In this document: piece by piece, positions 7,723 through 16,903 of the stretch | Layout: every line of letters begins with the position of its first letter | Position numbering within the stretch: the stretch's first letter is position 1 | Source: Oceanospirillaceae bacterium UBA2001 | Lineage (GTDB): Bacteria; Pseudomonadota; Gammaproteobacteria; Pseudomonadales; Balneatricaceae | Direction of reading: 5' to 3' | Assembly: GCA_002335115.1 (NCBI GenBank) | Contig: DDCR01000094.1 | Coordinates: 1 to 26,727 of the forward strand | Length of the DNA stretch: 26,727 nucleotides | Program-made: the position numbers and the translations under genes | The notes under the pieces: model-generated | Seen by the model: only the letters and a program-made list of their open reading frames with translations | Database searches by the model: none | What the model was told of the DNA's origin: nothing

Positions 7723-7741
7723 ACTGTATGTAATTACAGTA
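7722..7741 (+). promoter_or_regulatory. LexA (SOS) box 2 of recA
   Basis: TACTGTATGTAATTACAGTA is a near-perfect SOS box (17 of 20 consensus positions, symmetric TACTGTA ends). It shares one base with box 1, putting the two centres 19 bases apart. Of the two, this is the stronger match. Confidence 0.92.
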
Positions 7742-7795
7742 TAGAAAAAAGACTGGAAGCTTAGGCTTCAAGCTAAAAAAATTAAGGTGAATCTC

Positions 7796-8833
7796 ATGGA
7801 TGCAAATAAACAAAAAGCCCTCGATGCTGCGCTAGGCCAAATCGAACGCCAATTCGGTAAAGGTGCCGTCATGCGCATGGGTGATCAGCCCAGAGAAGCC
7901 ATTCCTGCCGTGTCTACAGGATCTCTTGGCTTAGATATCGCCCTTGGAATAGGCGGATTACCTTTTGGACGTATTTGTGAAATTTATGGGCCTGAGTCTT
8001 CAGGTAAAACAACCCTGACCTTGCAAGTCATTGCGGAAGCTCAAAAAATTGGCAAGACCTGTGCATTTGTTGATGCTGAGCATGCATTGGACCCCAGTTA
8101 TGCTGAAAAACTGGGTGTAAATGTGGATGACCTATTGGTTAGCCAGCCAGATACGGGTGAACAAGCGCTTGAAATAACAGATATGTTAGTCCGTTCAAAC
8201 GCAGTCGACGTGATCATTGTGGACTCAGTTGCAGCTCTGACACCGAAGGCTGAAATTGAAGGCGAAATGGGGGACCATCATGTAGGGCTTCAGGCCCGGC
8301 TCTTGTCTCAAGCCATGCGCAAGATTACGGGTAATATTAAAAATGCCAACTCATTAGTCATTTTCATCAACCAAATAAGAATGAAGATTGGTGTCATGTT
8401 TGGTAGCCCTGAAACTACGACTGGCGGTAATGCACTAAAATTCTACTCCTCTGTGCGTTTGGATATTCGTCGTATTGGTGCGGTAAAGAATGGTGATGAG
8501 ATAGTAGGCAATGAAACCCGTGTCAAAGTCGTCAAAAATAAGGTTGCGTCTCCCTTTAAACAAGCAGAGTTTCAAATAATCTATGGTAAAGGCATTTACC
8601 GCATGGGTGAAATTATTGATCTAGGCGTTAAGCAGAACTTGGTTGATAAAGCGGGTGCTTGGTATGCTTATAAAGGCGACAAAATTGGTCAAGGTAAAGC
8701 CAATGCTTCCCAGTATTTGCTGGATCATCCAGAGATTGCTGAGGAAATCGAACTGCAAATTAGAGAAGAGCTTTTGAGCATTCCTAAGGCCAGCGAAACC
8801 GACAATGACGTGGTAACACCACTAACATTCTAA
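7796..8833 (+). CDS. recA: recombinase RecA
   Basis: RecA forms the nucleoprotein filament for homologous recombination and activates LexA self-cleavage in the SOS response. The 345-residue product has the Walker A motif GPESSGKT (65-72), the [11 protein letters not shown]alker B strand, the loop 1 region [13 protein letters not shown], loop 2 with [22 protein letters not shown], and the C-terminal domain around [11 protein letters not shown] use ATG 7796, with TAAGGTG at the right distance, rather than the GTG at 7787, which lies inside that ribosome site. The C-terminal tail is shorter and less acidic than in E. coli. Two LexA boxes upstream and recX downstream fit autoregulated SOS expression. 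Confidence 0.98.
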   Translation: MDANKQKALDAALGQIERQFGKGAVMRMGDQPREAIPAVSTGSLGLDIALGIGGLPFGRICEIYGPESSGKTTLTLQVIAEAQKIGKTCAFVDAEHALDPSYAEKLGVNVDDLLVSQPDTGEQALEITDMLVRSNAVDVIIVDSVAALTPKAEIEGEMGDHHVGLQARLLSQAMRKITGNIKNANSLVIFINQIRMKIGVMFGSPETTTGGNALKFYSSVRLDIRRIGAVKNGDEIVGNETRVKVVKNKVASPFKQAEFQIIYGKGIYRMGEIIDLGVKQNLVDKAGAWYAYKGDKIGQGKANASQYLLDHPEIAEEIELQIREELLSIPKASETDNDVVTPLTF

Positions 8834-8857
8834 ACTATTAATACAATTTAGTGGGTC

Positions 8858-9355
8858 ATGGATAAGCTTTCTGTATCAATAGATAGCGCAAAGCAAGCCT
8901 CTGCTTTGCGCTATCAAGCCATTGGATTACTGGCACGACGTGAGCAGTCCCGCAGTGAACTGCAGCGTAAACTGCATCTTAGAATGCTAGAAAAAGGCTG
9001 GGACGTTGACCTAGAGCATCTACTCGACGAACTTCACCGCCAAGGTTTACAGTCAGATTTGCGCTTTTCAGAAGTTCTCATAAGGTCAAAAGCAAATGCA
9101 GGGTATGGTCCATCTCGGCTTTATCAATGGGGTGTGCAATATGGTCTAGACCGCGAATTGGTGCATACTCAAATGCAAGAACAGCAATTTGATTGGTTTG
9201 CTAACGCCCTCAAACAAAAGCGCAAACACTGTGGATTAAGCCTTGCAGTTAACCTAAAAGAAAGAGCTAAACAAGCACGCTATTTGTATCAACGAGGGTT
9301 TGCTCAAGAGCATATTTATTACGCTATCGAAGCGCTACCAGACGACCGTCCGTGA
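8858..9355 (+). CDS. recX: RecA regulatory protein RecX
   Basis: RecX binds RecA filaments and limits their extension and activity. This 165-residue protein has the three-helix repeats of the family: ALRYQAIGLLARREQSRSEL near the N terminus, then GLQSDLRFSEVLIRSKANAGYGPSRL in two overlapping parts, and a C-terminal ARYLYQRGFAQEHIYYAIEAL. It follows recA by 24 bases and should be cotranscribed under SOS control. Its ribosome site is poor (GTGGG just before ATG), and codons 9-20 contain a perfect 14-bp stem-loop, so RecX output is probably held well below RecA. Confidence 0.94.
   Translation: MDKLSVSIDSAKQASALRYQAIGLLARREQSRSELQRKLHLRMLEKGWDVDLEHLLDELHRQGLQSDLRFSEVLIRSKANAGYGPSRLYQWGVQYGLDRELVHTQMQEQQFDWFANALKQKRKHCGLSLAVNLKERAKQARYLYQRGFAQEHIYYAIEALPDDRP
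8882..8915 (+). promoter_or_regulatory. perfect 14-bp stem-loop inside the start of recX
   Basis: GATAGCGCAAAGCA (8882-8895) is exactly complementary to TGCTTTGCGCTATC (8902-8915), with a 6-base loop AGCCTC. It begins 24 bases after the A of the recX start codon. There is no T run after it, so it is not a textbook terminator; it could slow ribosomes, block initiation, promote partial termination or stabilise the recA message. Confidence 0.8.
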
Positions 9356-9482
9356 CTCTGCATACTTTTTTATCAAAATATAGAATAATTTTCTTAATTA
9401 GAACGTAAATTGCCCGCAATGGTCGAAAGCCATTAGTGGTTCAGTATATACTTACGCTTTTGCGTTAACAGCGAGACTGACC

Positions 9483-12110
9483 ATGAAAATCGCGGCTATC
9501 CGTCAGGCATTTCTTGATTATTATAAACAATTAGGCCATGAAATAGTGCCTAGTAGTTCCCTTGTTCCTGGTAATGATGCCACCTTGTTATTTACCAACG
9601 CAGGTATGGTTCAGTTTAAAGACGTTTTTTTAGGTGACGACAAACGTCCCTATAATCGAGCTGTGTCTTCTCAGCGTTGCGTGCGTGCGGGTGGAAAGCA
9701 TAATGATTTAGAAAATGTTGGTTACACTGCGCGCCATCATACGTTCTTTGAAATGCTGGGTAATTTTAGTTTCGGTGATTACTTCAAGCAAGATGCAATA
9801 AAGTTTGCGTGGAATTTCTTAACTGTAGAATTGGGCCTGCCCGCAGAAAAACTTTGGGTCACTGTTCATCACAGTGATAGCGAAGCAGAAAAAATCTGGT
9901 TTGATGAAATTGGTATCAACCAACAACGGTTTTCACGCCTAGACGAAGATAACTTCTGGTCTATGGGTGATACTGGACCCTGTGGTCCGTGTTCAGAAAT
10001 ATTTTATGATCATGGAGAAGACATTTGGGGTGGCCCTCCAGGCTCTCTTGAAGAAGATGGCGACCGGTATATCGAAATTTGGAATATGGTGTTCATGCAA
10101 TATAACCGTGATAGCAGCGGTGAGATGACGCCACTGCCCCAACAATCAATTGATACAGGTATGGGACTGGAACGGATTGCAGCGATTTTACAAAATGTTC
10201 ACTCAAACTACGAAATAGATTTGTTTCAAAACCTGCTGCAGGCCGCTGTGAAGATCATCGGAACAGACGATGTGGACAGCAAATCTCTCCAAGTGATTGC
10301 AGATCACATACGATCAGTATCATTTCTAATTTTGGATGGTGTGGTACCCTCAAACGAGGGTCGTGGCTATGTTTTGCGACGCATTATGCGGCGTGCCATT
10401 CGCCATGGTAATAAGTTAGGCGCCCAAGGCAGTTTCTTGCACCAACTGGTGGCACCTTTGGTGCAGGAAATGGGCGAAGCTTATCCGGATCTTAAAGCGG
10501 CCCAAGTTGTCATTGAAAAGGTCATTGTTAAAGAAGAACGACAATTTGTTAAAACATTGGATCAGGGTATGCGTATCCTCGAACAGGATTTAGCCGATTT
10601 AAAGGGTGATACCATTGCAGGTGACACCATTTTTAAGTTGTATGATACCTTTGGTTTTCCTGTTGATTTAACGGCTGACATCGCCCGAGAACGACACCTT
10701 GAGATGGATATGGGTGGCTTTGAAGAGGCGATGGAGCAACAGCGACTACGAGCACGCTCAGCCAGCAGTTTTGCTGTGGACTATAGCCACAAAATCGACC
10801 TAACAGGCCAAACTGATTTCCAAGGCTATGTTAACTTAACCCACACGGGCAAGGTTTTGGCAATCATTGTCAACGGTGAGCGCAGCGACAGGGTAAGCCA
10901 GAAGGGAAAACTCCAGTTAGTGTTGGACAGCACTTCTTTTTATGCAGAATCGGGGGGGCAAACAGGCGACCAAGGTATGATTGAGTGGTCGGGTGGCTCA
11001 ATTCAAGTCACAGATACGCTCAAGCAAGGTCAACACTTCGTGCATTATGGGCATTTAATTAGAGGCGAACTAGGTGTGGGTGACGTGGTTGACACTTTTG
11101 TCGATGGACACCTTAGGGCTGATTCTGCAAAAAATCACTCAGCCACTCATTTGCTTCATGAAGCCATGCGCAGAACCTTGGGTGACCATGTGACTCAAAA
11201 AGGCTCTCTAGTAAATCCTGATCGATTAAGATTCGACTTTTCCCACTCCGAGCCAGTTTCTGCTGTGCAATTAGCTGTTATTGAAGCCATGGTTAACGAA
11301 GAAATTCGTGATAACACCGAAGTTGCAGCTGAAACAATGGCCATTGATGACGCTAAAGCGGCGGGTGCTATGGCATTATTTGGTGAAAAATATGGTGATG
11401 AGGTTCGCGTGATTACGATGGGTAATCCTGCTGCAGTAGACTTAGGGCAGGCCGTGCAGGTGTTCTCGTTAGAACTGTGTGGCGGCACTCACGTTGAGCG
11501 AACAGGTGATATTGGCGCCTTTATCATCACCTCCGAATCAGGAGTGGCGGCTGGAGTCAGACGAGTTGAGGCACTGACAGGAGCTGCGGCGAGTGAATGG
11601 TTAGCGACCACTGGAAAAACCCTAGCTGCAGTCAGTAGTTTGGTTAGGGCGAGTAGGGATAAAGTGACTGAAAAAGTACAAGCTTTAATCGAGAAAAACC
11701 GCCAACTAGAAAGGGAATTAGAACACCTTCAAGTAAAGATGGCGGCATCACAAGGTGCTGATCTCGTTTCTCAAGCTAAGGAAATACATGGTGTTAAAGT
11801 GCTCATCAGTGTGCTTGAAGGAGTGGAACCCAAGTCCCTGCGAGATGCCATGGACCAGTTACGCAATAAGCTAGGTTCTGGTGTGGTGATGCTCGCAGTC
11901 ATTCAAGAAGATAAGGCCAGCATTGTGGCTGGTGTTACCAAAGACCTTATTGATAAAGTGAAAGCCGGGGAGCTGATCCGTCATACGGCGTCAAATATGT
12001 CTGGGAAAGGCGGAGGGCGCTCTGATATGGCCCAAGGTGGTGGACAAGCGGACCAACTCACTCAAGCGTTAGCTAGCGCCCACACTTGGTTAGAAGAGTC
12101 GTTGATATAG
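9483..12110 (+). CDS. alaS: alanyl-tRNA synthetase
   Basis: Charges tRNA-Ala with alanine and clears misacylated products. The 875-residue length is normal. The class II catalytic core is at the N terminus (IRQAFLDYY, then [33 protein letters not shown] and the motif 2 segment [17 protein letters not shown]). The editing domain has HSATH (552-556) and the cysteine-containing CGGTH (about 666). The C-terminal coiled region and glycine-rich tail with [14 protein letters not shown] (C-Ala domain) are complete. The gene sits between recX and lysC as in many gammaproteobacteria. The 127-base gap from recX suggests its own promoter, although none is obvious. Confidence 0.98.
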   Translation: MKIAAIRQAFLDYYKQLGHEIVPSSSLVPGNDATLLFTNAGMVQFKDVFLGDDKRPYNRAVSSQRCVRAGGKHNDLENVGYTARHHTFFEMLGNFSFGDYFKQDAIKFAWNFLTVELGLPAEKLWVTVHHSDSEAEKIWFDEIGINQQRFSRLDEDNFWSMGDTGPCGPCSEIFYDHGEDIWGGPPGSLEEDGDRYIEIWNMVFMQYNRDSSGEMTPLPQQSIDTGMGLERIAAILQNVHSNYEIDLFQNLLQAAVKIIGTDDVDSKSLQVIADHIRSVSFLILDGVVPSNEGRGYVLRRIMRRAIRHGNKLGAQGSFLHQLVAPLVQEMGEAYPDLKAAQVVIEKVIVKEERQFVKTLDQGMRILEQDLADLKGDTIAGDTIFKLYDTFGFPVDLTADIARERHLEMDMGGFEEAMEQQRLRARSASSFAVDYSHKIDLTGQTDFQGYVNLTHTGKVLAIIVNGERSDRVSQKGKLQLVLDSTSFYAESGGQTGDQGMIEWSGGSIQVTDTLKQGQHFVHYGHLIRGELGVGDVVDTFVDGHLRADSAKNHSATHLLHEAMRRTLGDHVTQKGSLVNPDRLRFDFSHSEPVSAVQLAVIEAMVNEEIRDNTEVAAETMAIDDAKAAGAMALFGEKYGDEVRVITMGNPAAVDLGQAVQVFSLELCGGTHVERTGDIGAFIITSESGVAAGVRRVEALTGAAASEWLATTGKTLAAVSSLVRASRDKVTEKVQALIEKNRQLERELEHLQVKMAASQGADLVSQAKEIHGVKVLISVLEGVEPKSLRDAMDQLRNKLGSGVVMLAVIQEDKASIVAGVTKDLIDKVKAGELIRHTASNMSGKGGGRSDMAQGGGQADQLTQALASAHTWLEESLI

Positions 12111-12184
12111 TATAAGGACAATGTGACTAAACCTCCACCAACGGCATAGTCAGACAGATTTTAGATAGTAATTAGGAAGTTAAC

Positions 12185-13420
12185 ATGGCGTTGTACGTAC
12201 AAAAATATGGTGGCACTTCAGTTGGATCAGTCGAGCGTATCCAACAGGTGGCAGACAAAGTTAAGGGTTTTAGGGACCAAGGCCACGATATTGTAGTGGT
12301 TGTATCTGCTATGAGTGGTGAGACTAACCGACTGATTAGTATGGCTAACGAAATGCAGGATAAACCGTCACCTCGAGAGATGGACGTCCTAGTCTCTACA
12401 GGCGAACAGGTCACCATTGCGTTGTTATGCATGGCTCTGTCTGAGCGCCAATGCCCTGCCCGCTCCTATACAGGTGGTCAGGTTAAGATCCAGACCGATT
12501 CTTCTCACACCAAAGCCCGTATTCAGAACATCGATGTTGACAATATGCGTAGAGATTTAAGTGGAGGTCGGGTCGTGGTTGTTGCAGGATTCCAAGGAGT
12601 CGACGACGAAGGTAATATTACCACTCTGGGACGTGGCGGTTCAGATACCACTGGAGTGGCTTTGGCTGCCGCTTTGAAAGCTGACGAATGTCAGATCTAT
12701 ACGGACGTCGACGGTGTATATACCACTGATCCAAGAGTGGTCGATAATGCGCGCCGTCTCAACGAAATCACCTTTGAAGAAATGCTAGAAATGGCGAGCC
12801 TAGGTTCAAAGGTTCTGCAAATTCGTGCTGTCGAATTTGCAGGCAAATACAATGTCCCATTGCGGGTGCTGCATAGTTTTAAAGAAGGCCCAGGGACACT
12901 GATTACAACTGAGAGTGAAGATACCATGGAACAACCTGTTATATCCGGCATAGCTTTTAACCGTGACGAAGCTAAACTGACCATTACTGGGGTACCTGAT
13001 GTACCTGGAGTGGCATCAAAAATTTTAGGTCCCATTAGCGATTCTAATGTGGAGGTTGACATGATTTTGCAAAATGTCAGTGCTGAAGGCTTAACAGACT
13101 TCACTTTCACTGTGCATCGTAATGATTATGACCAAGCCTTCGAAACCATAAAAACAATTGCGAAAAGCCTTAATGCAAAAGGCGCTATTGGTAGTGAAAA
13201 AATAGCTAAAGTTTCAATTGTTGGTGTGGGTATGCGGTCTCATGCGGGTGTTGCTAGTCGTATGTTTGAAAGTTTAGCGAACGAAAACATTAATATCCAG
13301 ATGATCTCAACTTCAGAAATCAAAGTTTCCGTAGTGATTGACGAAAAATACCTAGAGCTGGCTGTGCGTGCCTTGCATTCCACTTTTGAAATGGATCAAC
13401 CACAAACGGTTGAAGAATAA
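12185..13420 (+). CDS. lysC: aspartate kinase
   Basis: Phosphorylates aspartate, the first step towards lysine, threonine and methionine. The 411-residue protein starts with the kinase signature KYGGTSVGS (7-15), followed by VVVVSAMSGETNRL and the LGRGGSDTTGVALAAAL substrate/ATP region, and ends in two ACT domains (ITGVPDVPGVASKIL and VSIVGVGMRSHAGVASRMF) that usually bind lysine or threonine as feedback inhibitors. AGGAAG precedes ATG 12185. An internal ATG at 12926 (MEQPVISGIA) lies where some relatives start a separate beta subunit, but I see no strong ribosome site for it. Its place between alaS and csrA is typical of pseudomonad-like genomes. Confidence 0.97.
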   Translation: MALYVQKYGGTSVGSVERIQQVADKVKGFRDQGHDIVVVVSAMSGETNRLISMANEMQDKPSPREMDVLVSTGEQVTIALLCMALSERQCPARSYTGGQVKIQTDSSHTKARIQNIDVDNMRRDLSGGRVVVVAGFQGVDDEGNITTLGRGGSDTTGVALAAALKADECQIYTDVDGVYTTDPRVVDNARRLNEITFEEMLEMASLGSKVLQIRAVEFAGKYNVPLRVLHSFKEGPGTLITTESEDTMEQPVISGIAFNRDEAKLTITGVPDVPGVASKILGPISDSNVEVDMILQNVSAEGLTDFTFTVHRNDYDQAFETIKTIAKSLNAKGAIGSEKIAKVSIVGVGMRSHAGVASRMFESLANENINIQMISTSEIKVSVVIDEKYLELAVRALHSTFEMDQPQTVEE

Positions 13421-13572
13421 TGAGTTTGCAATTATGATCTCAAGGTAAGGATTGTATGGGTATTGATCTCTATTTTACTTACATCGCTAGAAAGCAAGTA
13501 GTGTAGGAATAATTAAGGTGTTCGGAAATTGGCAAGACTTGATTTACCGGCCCGATAAAACGGAGTTTTAAT

Positions 13573-13770
13573 ATGTTAATTTTGACCCGCCGAGTGGGAG
13601 AAACCCTCATGGTTGGTGACCAAGTCACTGTCACTGTTTTAGGTGTAAAAGGTAATCAGGTTCGTATTGGTGTGAATGCTCCGCGTGATGTTGCAGTCCA
13701 TCGTGAGGAGATTTATCAGCGCATTCAAGATGAAAAAACTGATGCTGATGAGTCTTCTGAGGAAAGTTAG
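13573..13770 (+). CDS. csrA: carbon storage regulator CsrA
   Basis: A small RNA-binding dimer that recognises GGA-containing leaders and controls translation and mRNA stability of carbon-flux, motility and biofilm genes. The 65-residue product begins [16 protein letters not shown] and includes the conserved [13 protein letters not shown] and [10 protein letters not shown] segments that carry the RNA-binding Arg44 equivalent; its acidic tail (about residues 52-65) is typical. GGAG precedes ATG 13573 by 8 bases and could itself be a CsrA site, since CsrA often controls its own message. The stop codon lies 5 bases from the end of convergent comF, with no tRNA-Ser gene following as in some relatives. 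Confidence 0.97.
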   Translation: MLILTRRVGETLMVGDQVTVTVLGVKGNQVRIGVNAPRDVAVHREEIYQRIQDEKTDADESSEES

Positions 13771-13775
13771 GTCAA

Positions 13776-14483
13776 TTACCAATCAAGTTTGGTGTTGAAT
13801 GATTGTGTTCGCGCGATGCACCATACTTGAATCTCTAAAGGGCCATTCCATGCCTTAACCAAACTTTGGCTCAATGCTTGAGTTGTGGCACCAGTAGTCA
13901 TAACGTCATCAATGATGGCGATATGATTAGTCCCCCGATTGACTTCTGATTTCTTCACTTGAAAAACCCCTCTCAAACTACTTTGGCGTTGCCAACGCGT
14001 CTGGCTTTGCTGAGGTACCTGATAACCTTTACGTTTGCATAGGCGAGTATTGACGTTTACGTTCAAAAGATGACTGAGGCCTTTGGCTATAAATTGGGCT
14101 TGGTTAAACCCCCGTTTTCTTAACCTCAGGCTATTAAGGGGCACAGGAATGAGTAGTTGTGGCATAGTGATTCTACCTTGCATTATTGCCTCCATTACGG
14201 CCTGACACAGGCAACCTGTGAGGAGTCGACCTGCGGCGAGATTGCGCTCATGTTTAAATTTGTTCATCAATCCATCAATTGGGGCTAAATAGTTCAAGGC
14301 GCAGATTGTTGTTTTGCAAAGAGGGGGCTTTTGCTGACAATTAGCGCACACCATGTCTTCTTCAAACACATAAGGTCCAACGTATTCAGCACACGTAATA
14401 CAAGCGTTTATGTTCCATGGGATGTCGTTCATGCAGGAGGCACAAAGGTTATTCTTGTGGTGGGGATGTGCGCCACACAGCAT
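13776..14483 (-). CDS. comF: ComF/GntX-family phosphoribosyltransferase-like protein
   Basis: ComF-family proteins combine an N-terminal zinc-binding double-CxxC region with a type I phosphoribosyltransferase fold and are linked to DNA uptake or use of external DNA. Here zinc-type cysteines appear at 3, 14, 17, 29, 32, 45 and 48, the RLRKRGFNQAQ segment is clear, and the PRPP loop IAIIDDVMTTGAT is intact. The annotated ATG (14483) cuts into the first zinc motif: the codons before it read QPPC, making C-M-L-C across the start. The true start is probably upstream at a rare codon, such as ATC at 14529-14531, which sits 5 bases after a strong GGAGG. The gene is divergent from bioB and convergent with csrA. 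Confidence 0.92.
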   Translation of the reverse strand: MLCGAHPHHKNNLCASCMNDIPWNINACITCAEYVGPYVFEEDMVCANCQQKPPLCKTTICALNYLAPIDGLMNKFKHERNLAAGRLLTGCLCQAVMEAIMQGRITMPQLLIPVPLNSLRLRKRGFNQAQFIAKGLSHLLNVNVNTRLCKRKGYQVPQQSQTRWQRQSSLRGVFQVKKSEVNRGTNHIAIIDDVMTTGATTQALSQSLVKAWNGPLEIQVWCIARTQSFNTKLDW

Positions 14484-14530
14484 GCAGGGTGGTTGAATAA
14501 AGCCTAATATTTGATTAATAAATAACCAGA

Positions 14531-14560
14531 TGTAAACCTCCTCCAGTGAATTGGTTGACT
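14531..14560 (+). promoter_or_regulatory. BirA-type biotin operator
   Basis: TGTAAACC-N14-GGTTGACT matches the bacterial biotin operator (TTGTAAACC-N14/15-GGTTTACAA) with two substitutions in the right arm. It lies between divergent comF and bioB, where BirA bound to biotinoyl-AMP would repress the operon. Its right arm overlaps the candidate -35 of bioB. Its left arm, read on the minus strand, overlaps the ribosome site of comF. Confidence 0.8.
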
Positions 14561-14582
14561 AAAAATGCCGAGCTTTTAAGAT
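14555..14582 (+). promoter_or_regulatory. candidate bioB promoter overlapped by the biotin operator
   Basis: TTGACT (14555-14560) and TAAGAT (14577-14582) are spaced by 16 bases, putting transcription start near 14589 and leaving a leader of about 24 bases before the bioB ATG. The -10 is a moderate match (4 of 6). Confidence 0.45.
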
Positions 14583-14612
14583 GCTTGCTGAACTCCAAAA
14601 GCTGGACCATCT

Positions 14613-15713
14613 ATGACAACTGCCACCGTGACCTCTTCCATGAACACTGATATCAAGTTTAGCCCAGATCTAAATAATCACCGTCGTCATAACTGGGAAG
14701 TTGATGAAATTACCCTGCTTTTCAGTTTGCCATTGAATGACCTTCTCTTTAAAGCACAAACGATTCATAGAGACCACTTTGATCCAAACGAGGTTCAGGT
14801 GAGCACTTTACTATCGATCAAAACAGGTGCCTGCCCTGAAGACTGTAAATACTGCCCCCAGAGTGTTCATAATGACACTGGCCTAGAAGTCGAACGCTTG
14901 ATGAAGGTGAAAGAAGTCATTGAAGAAGCTGTAGCAGCAAAAGCCGCGGGTGCCAGTCGCTTCTGTATGGGTGCAGCATGGAAAAACCCACGGGCTAAAG
15001 ACATGCCTTATGTTTTAGAGATGGTCAAAGAAGTCAAGGCCATGGGCCTTGAAACTTGTATGACCTTGGGTATGTTGGCGCCCGAACAAGCTGAAAAACT
15101 GGCTGCCGCTGGACTAGACTACTATAACCATAACTTAGACACGTCACCTGAATTTTATGGTTCCATCATTACCACCCGTTCCTACCAAGACCGTCTAAAT
15201 ACACTCACTAACGTGCGCGAAGCGGGCATGAAGGTCTGTGCTGGAGGTATTGTGGGGATGGGTGAAAACTTACGAGACCGTGTAGGCTTGTTACAGCAAT
15301 TAGCTAATATGCCGCAGCATCCCGAAAGTGTGCCAATAAATATGCTAGTCAAAGTTGAGGGAACTCCCCTTGATCAAGTTGAAGATCTAGAGCCCTTTGA
15401 CTTTATACGCACTATCGCAGTGGCCCGCATCCTCATGCCAAAATCCCATGTTCGTTTATCTGCGGGTCGAGAACAAATGAATGAACAGATGCAGGCCATG
15501 TGCTTTTTTGCTGGCGCTAATTCAATCTTCTACGGTGAACGCTTACTGACTACTGAAAATCCTGCAGCAGAAAAAGATAGAGCATTGTTTGTAAAGCTGG
15601 GCATACGCCCAGAAAAACGTCAAGATGTTTCAGATGAAGCTCATCGTGGTGCCATCGAACAGGCCATGGAGAGTAATAAGATGGAGCACATGTTTGTTGA
15701 TGCTAGTCTCTAA
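14613..15713 (+). CDS. bioB: biotin synthase
   Basis: A radical-SAM enzyme that inserts sulfur into dethiobiotin. The 366-residue protein has the cluster motif CPEDCKYC (Cys74, 78, 81), the [18 protein letters not shown] region, [13 protein letters not shown], and the AGGIVGMGE segment. Conserved RLSAGRE near residue 280 supplies a ligand of the auxiliary [2Fe-2S] cluster. The ribosome site before ATG 14613 is weak (CTGGA); an in-frame ATG at 14640 has none. First gene of a tight bio operon: its TAA overlaps the bioF ATG by one base. A biotin operator lies just upstream. Confidence 0.97.
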   Translation: MTTATVTSSMNTDIKFSPDLNNHRRHNWEVDEITLLFSLPLNDLLFKAQTIHRDHFDPNEVQVSTLLSIKTGACPEDCKYCPQSVHNDTGLEVERLMKVKEVIEEAVAAKAAGASRFCMGAAWKNPRAKDMPYVLEMVKEVKAMGLETCMTLGMLAPEQAEKLAAAGLDYYNHNLDTSPEFYGSIITTRSYQDRLNTLTNVREAGMKVCAGGIVGMGENLRDRVGLLQQLANMPQHPESVPINMLVKVEGTPLDQVEDLEPFDFIRTIAVARILMPKSHVRLSAGREQMNEQMQAMCFFAGANSIFYGERLLTTENPAAEKDRALFVKLGIRPEKRQDVSDEAHRGAIEQAMESNKMEHMFVDASL

Positions 15714-16903
15714 TGCAAAATTTAGATCATGCTCTGAGTGCAGAACTTAATCAGCGAAAACTTGACCACCTTTATCGTAAGCGTAATTCGCATGATGGAC
15801 CACAGACGCCGCAACTGAAAATAAATGGCCAAACATTATTGGCCTTTTGTAGCAACGACTATTTAGGTTTAGCCAACCACCCTGCGCTGATTAGTGCTGC
15901 GCAAAATGCGTGTGTTGATTATGGTCTAGGAAGTGGCGCCTCTCATTTGGTAGCGGGTCATACGGAGGTTCACCACGAGTTAGAAGAAGCCTTAGCGAGG
16001 CTGACTCAGCGGCCCAGAGCATTGCTATTCTCTAGTGGTTATATGGCTAACATGGGAGTCCTGAGCAGCTTATTAGACCGCCAAGATGCGGTTTATCAAG
16101 ATCGATTGAATCATGCCTCATTGCTAGATGGTGGGCTTTTGAGCGCAGCCAAATTCCAACGCTATCGTCATCAGGATCTGTCTGATTTGCAGCGACAGTT
16201 AGACAAGACCCAAGCTAGACGTCATTTAGTGGCCACGGATGCTGTGTTTAGCATGGATGGTGACACTGCACTGCTAAAACCCCTAAGTCAGCTTTGCTGC
16301 GCTCAGCAAGCATGGTTGATGATTGACGATGCCCATGGTTTTGGAGTGCTTGGGCCGGATGGCGGGGGCAGCGCCTTAGCTCAGGGGTTAACCACTGATG
16401 ACTGTCCCATTTACATGGCAACTTTGGGCAAGGCTTTGGGAAGCTATGGTGCTTTTGTCGCAGGTAGCGATGTATTGATTGAAACTCTAATCCAATTTTC
16501 TCGTAATTATATTTATACTACAGCCTTGCCCCCTGCTATAGCTGCAGCCAGCCTTGCTGCAGTCAAACTGCTGCAGCACGAGGTTTGGCGGCAGCAACAC
16601 CTAAACCATCTGATTAGGTTATTTAAACAGCAGGCTGAGCACTTGAGATTGCCATTGATGCCAAGTGGTACGGCAATTCAGCCTCTATTGATAGGTTCAT
16701 CTGAGATGGCACTAAGGTTAAGTGAGTCGCTTAAAGAGATGGGTTTTTTGGTCACGGCTATTCGCCCACCAACAGTGCCTAAAAATACTGCTCGTCTGCG
16801 CATTACCTTGTCTGCCGCGCATACTGAAAACCACCTGCAGCAATTATTAGCCGCTCTGTTAAAGTTACAGCATCAGGGTTTATTGGCTGTGGTAGATGAT
16901 TAA
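15713..16903 (+). CDS. bioF: 8-amino-7-oxononanoate synthase
   Basis: A pyridoxal-phosphate enzyme that joins pimeloyl-ACP (or pimeloyl-CoA) and alanine to make 8-amino-7-oxononanoate. The 396-residue product has the FCSNDYLGLANHP start of the alpha-oxoamine synthase fold, GLGSGASHLVAGH, the aspartate in MIDDAHGFGVLG, and the PLP lysine in TLGKALGSYGAF (Lys240). Its ATG overlaps the bioB stop by one base and bioH begins directly at its end, so translation is likely coupled along the operon. Confidence 0.97.
   Translation: MQNLDHALSAELNQRKLDHLYRKRNSHDGPQTPQLKINGQTLLAFCSNDYLGLANHPALISAAQNACVDYGLGSGASHLVAGHTEVHHELEEALARLTQRPRALLFSSGYMANMGVLSSLLDRQDAVYQDRLNHASLLDGGLLSAAKFQRYRHQDLSDLQRQLDKTQARRHLVATDAVFSMDGDTALLKPLSQLCCAQQAWLMIDDAHGFGVLGPDGGGSALAQGLTTDDCPIYMATLGKALGSYGAFVAGSDVLIETLIQFSRNYIYTTALPPAIAAASLAAVKLLQHEVWRQQHLNHLIRLFKQQAEHLRLPLMPSGTAIQPLLIGSSEMALRLSESLKEMGFLVTAIRPPTVPKNTARLRITLSAAHTENHLQQLLAALLKLQHQGLLAVVDD

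Noticed and set aside
9411..9440. Stem-loop AATGG...CCATT between recX and alaS as a terminator
   Set aside because: The paired region is only 5-6 bases and has no T run after it.
11195..11488. 97-codon open frame antisense to alaS
   Set aside because: It is a shadow of the alaS editing domain, with no ribosome site or known motif.
12697..13110. 137-codon open frame antisense to lysC
   Set aside because: It lies wholly within an unmistakable aspartate kinase gene, and its composition is what a reverse-strand shadow gives.
12926..13420. Separate beta subunit of aspartate kinase starting at ATG 12926
   Set aside because: The position matches the internal start of some relatives, but no adequate ribosome site is visible, so I did not list it as a gene.
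13771..14612. tRNA-Ser gene after csrA, as seen in some gammaproteobacteria
   Set aside because: The csrA stop is only 5 bases from convergent comF, and no cloverleaf sequence is present.
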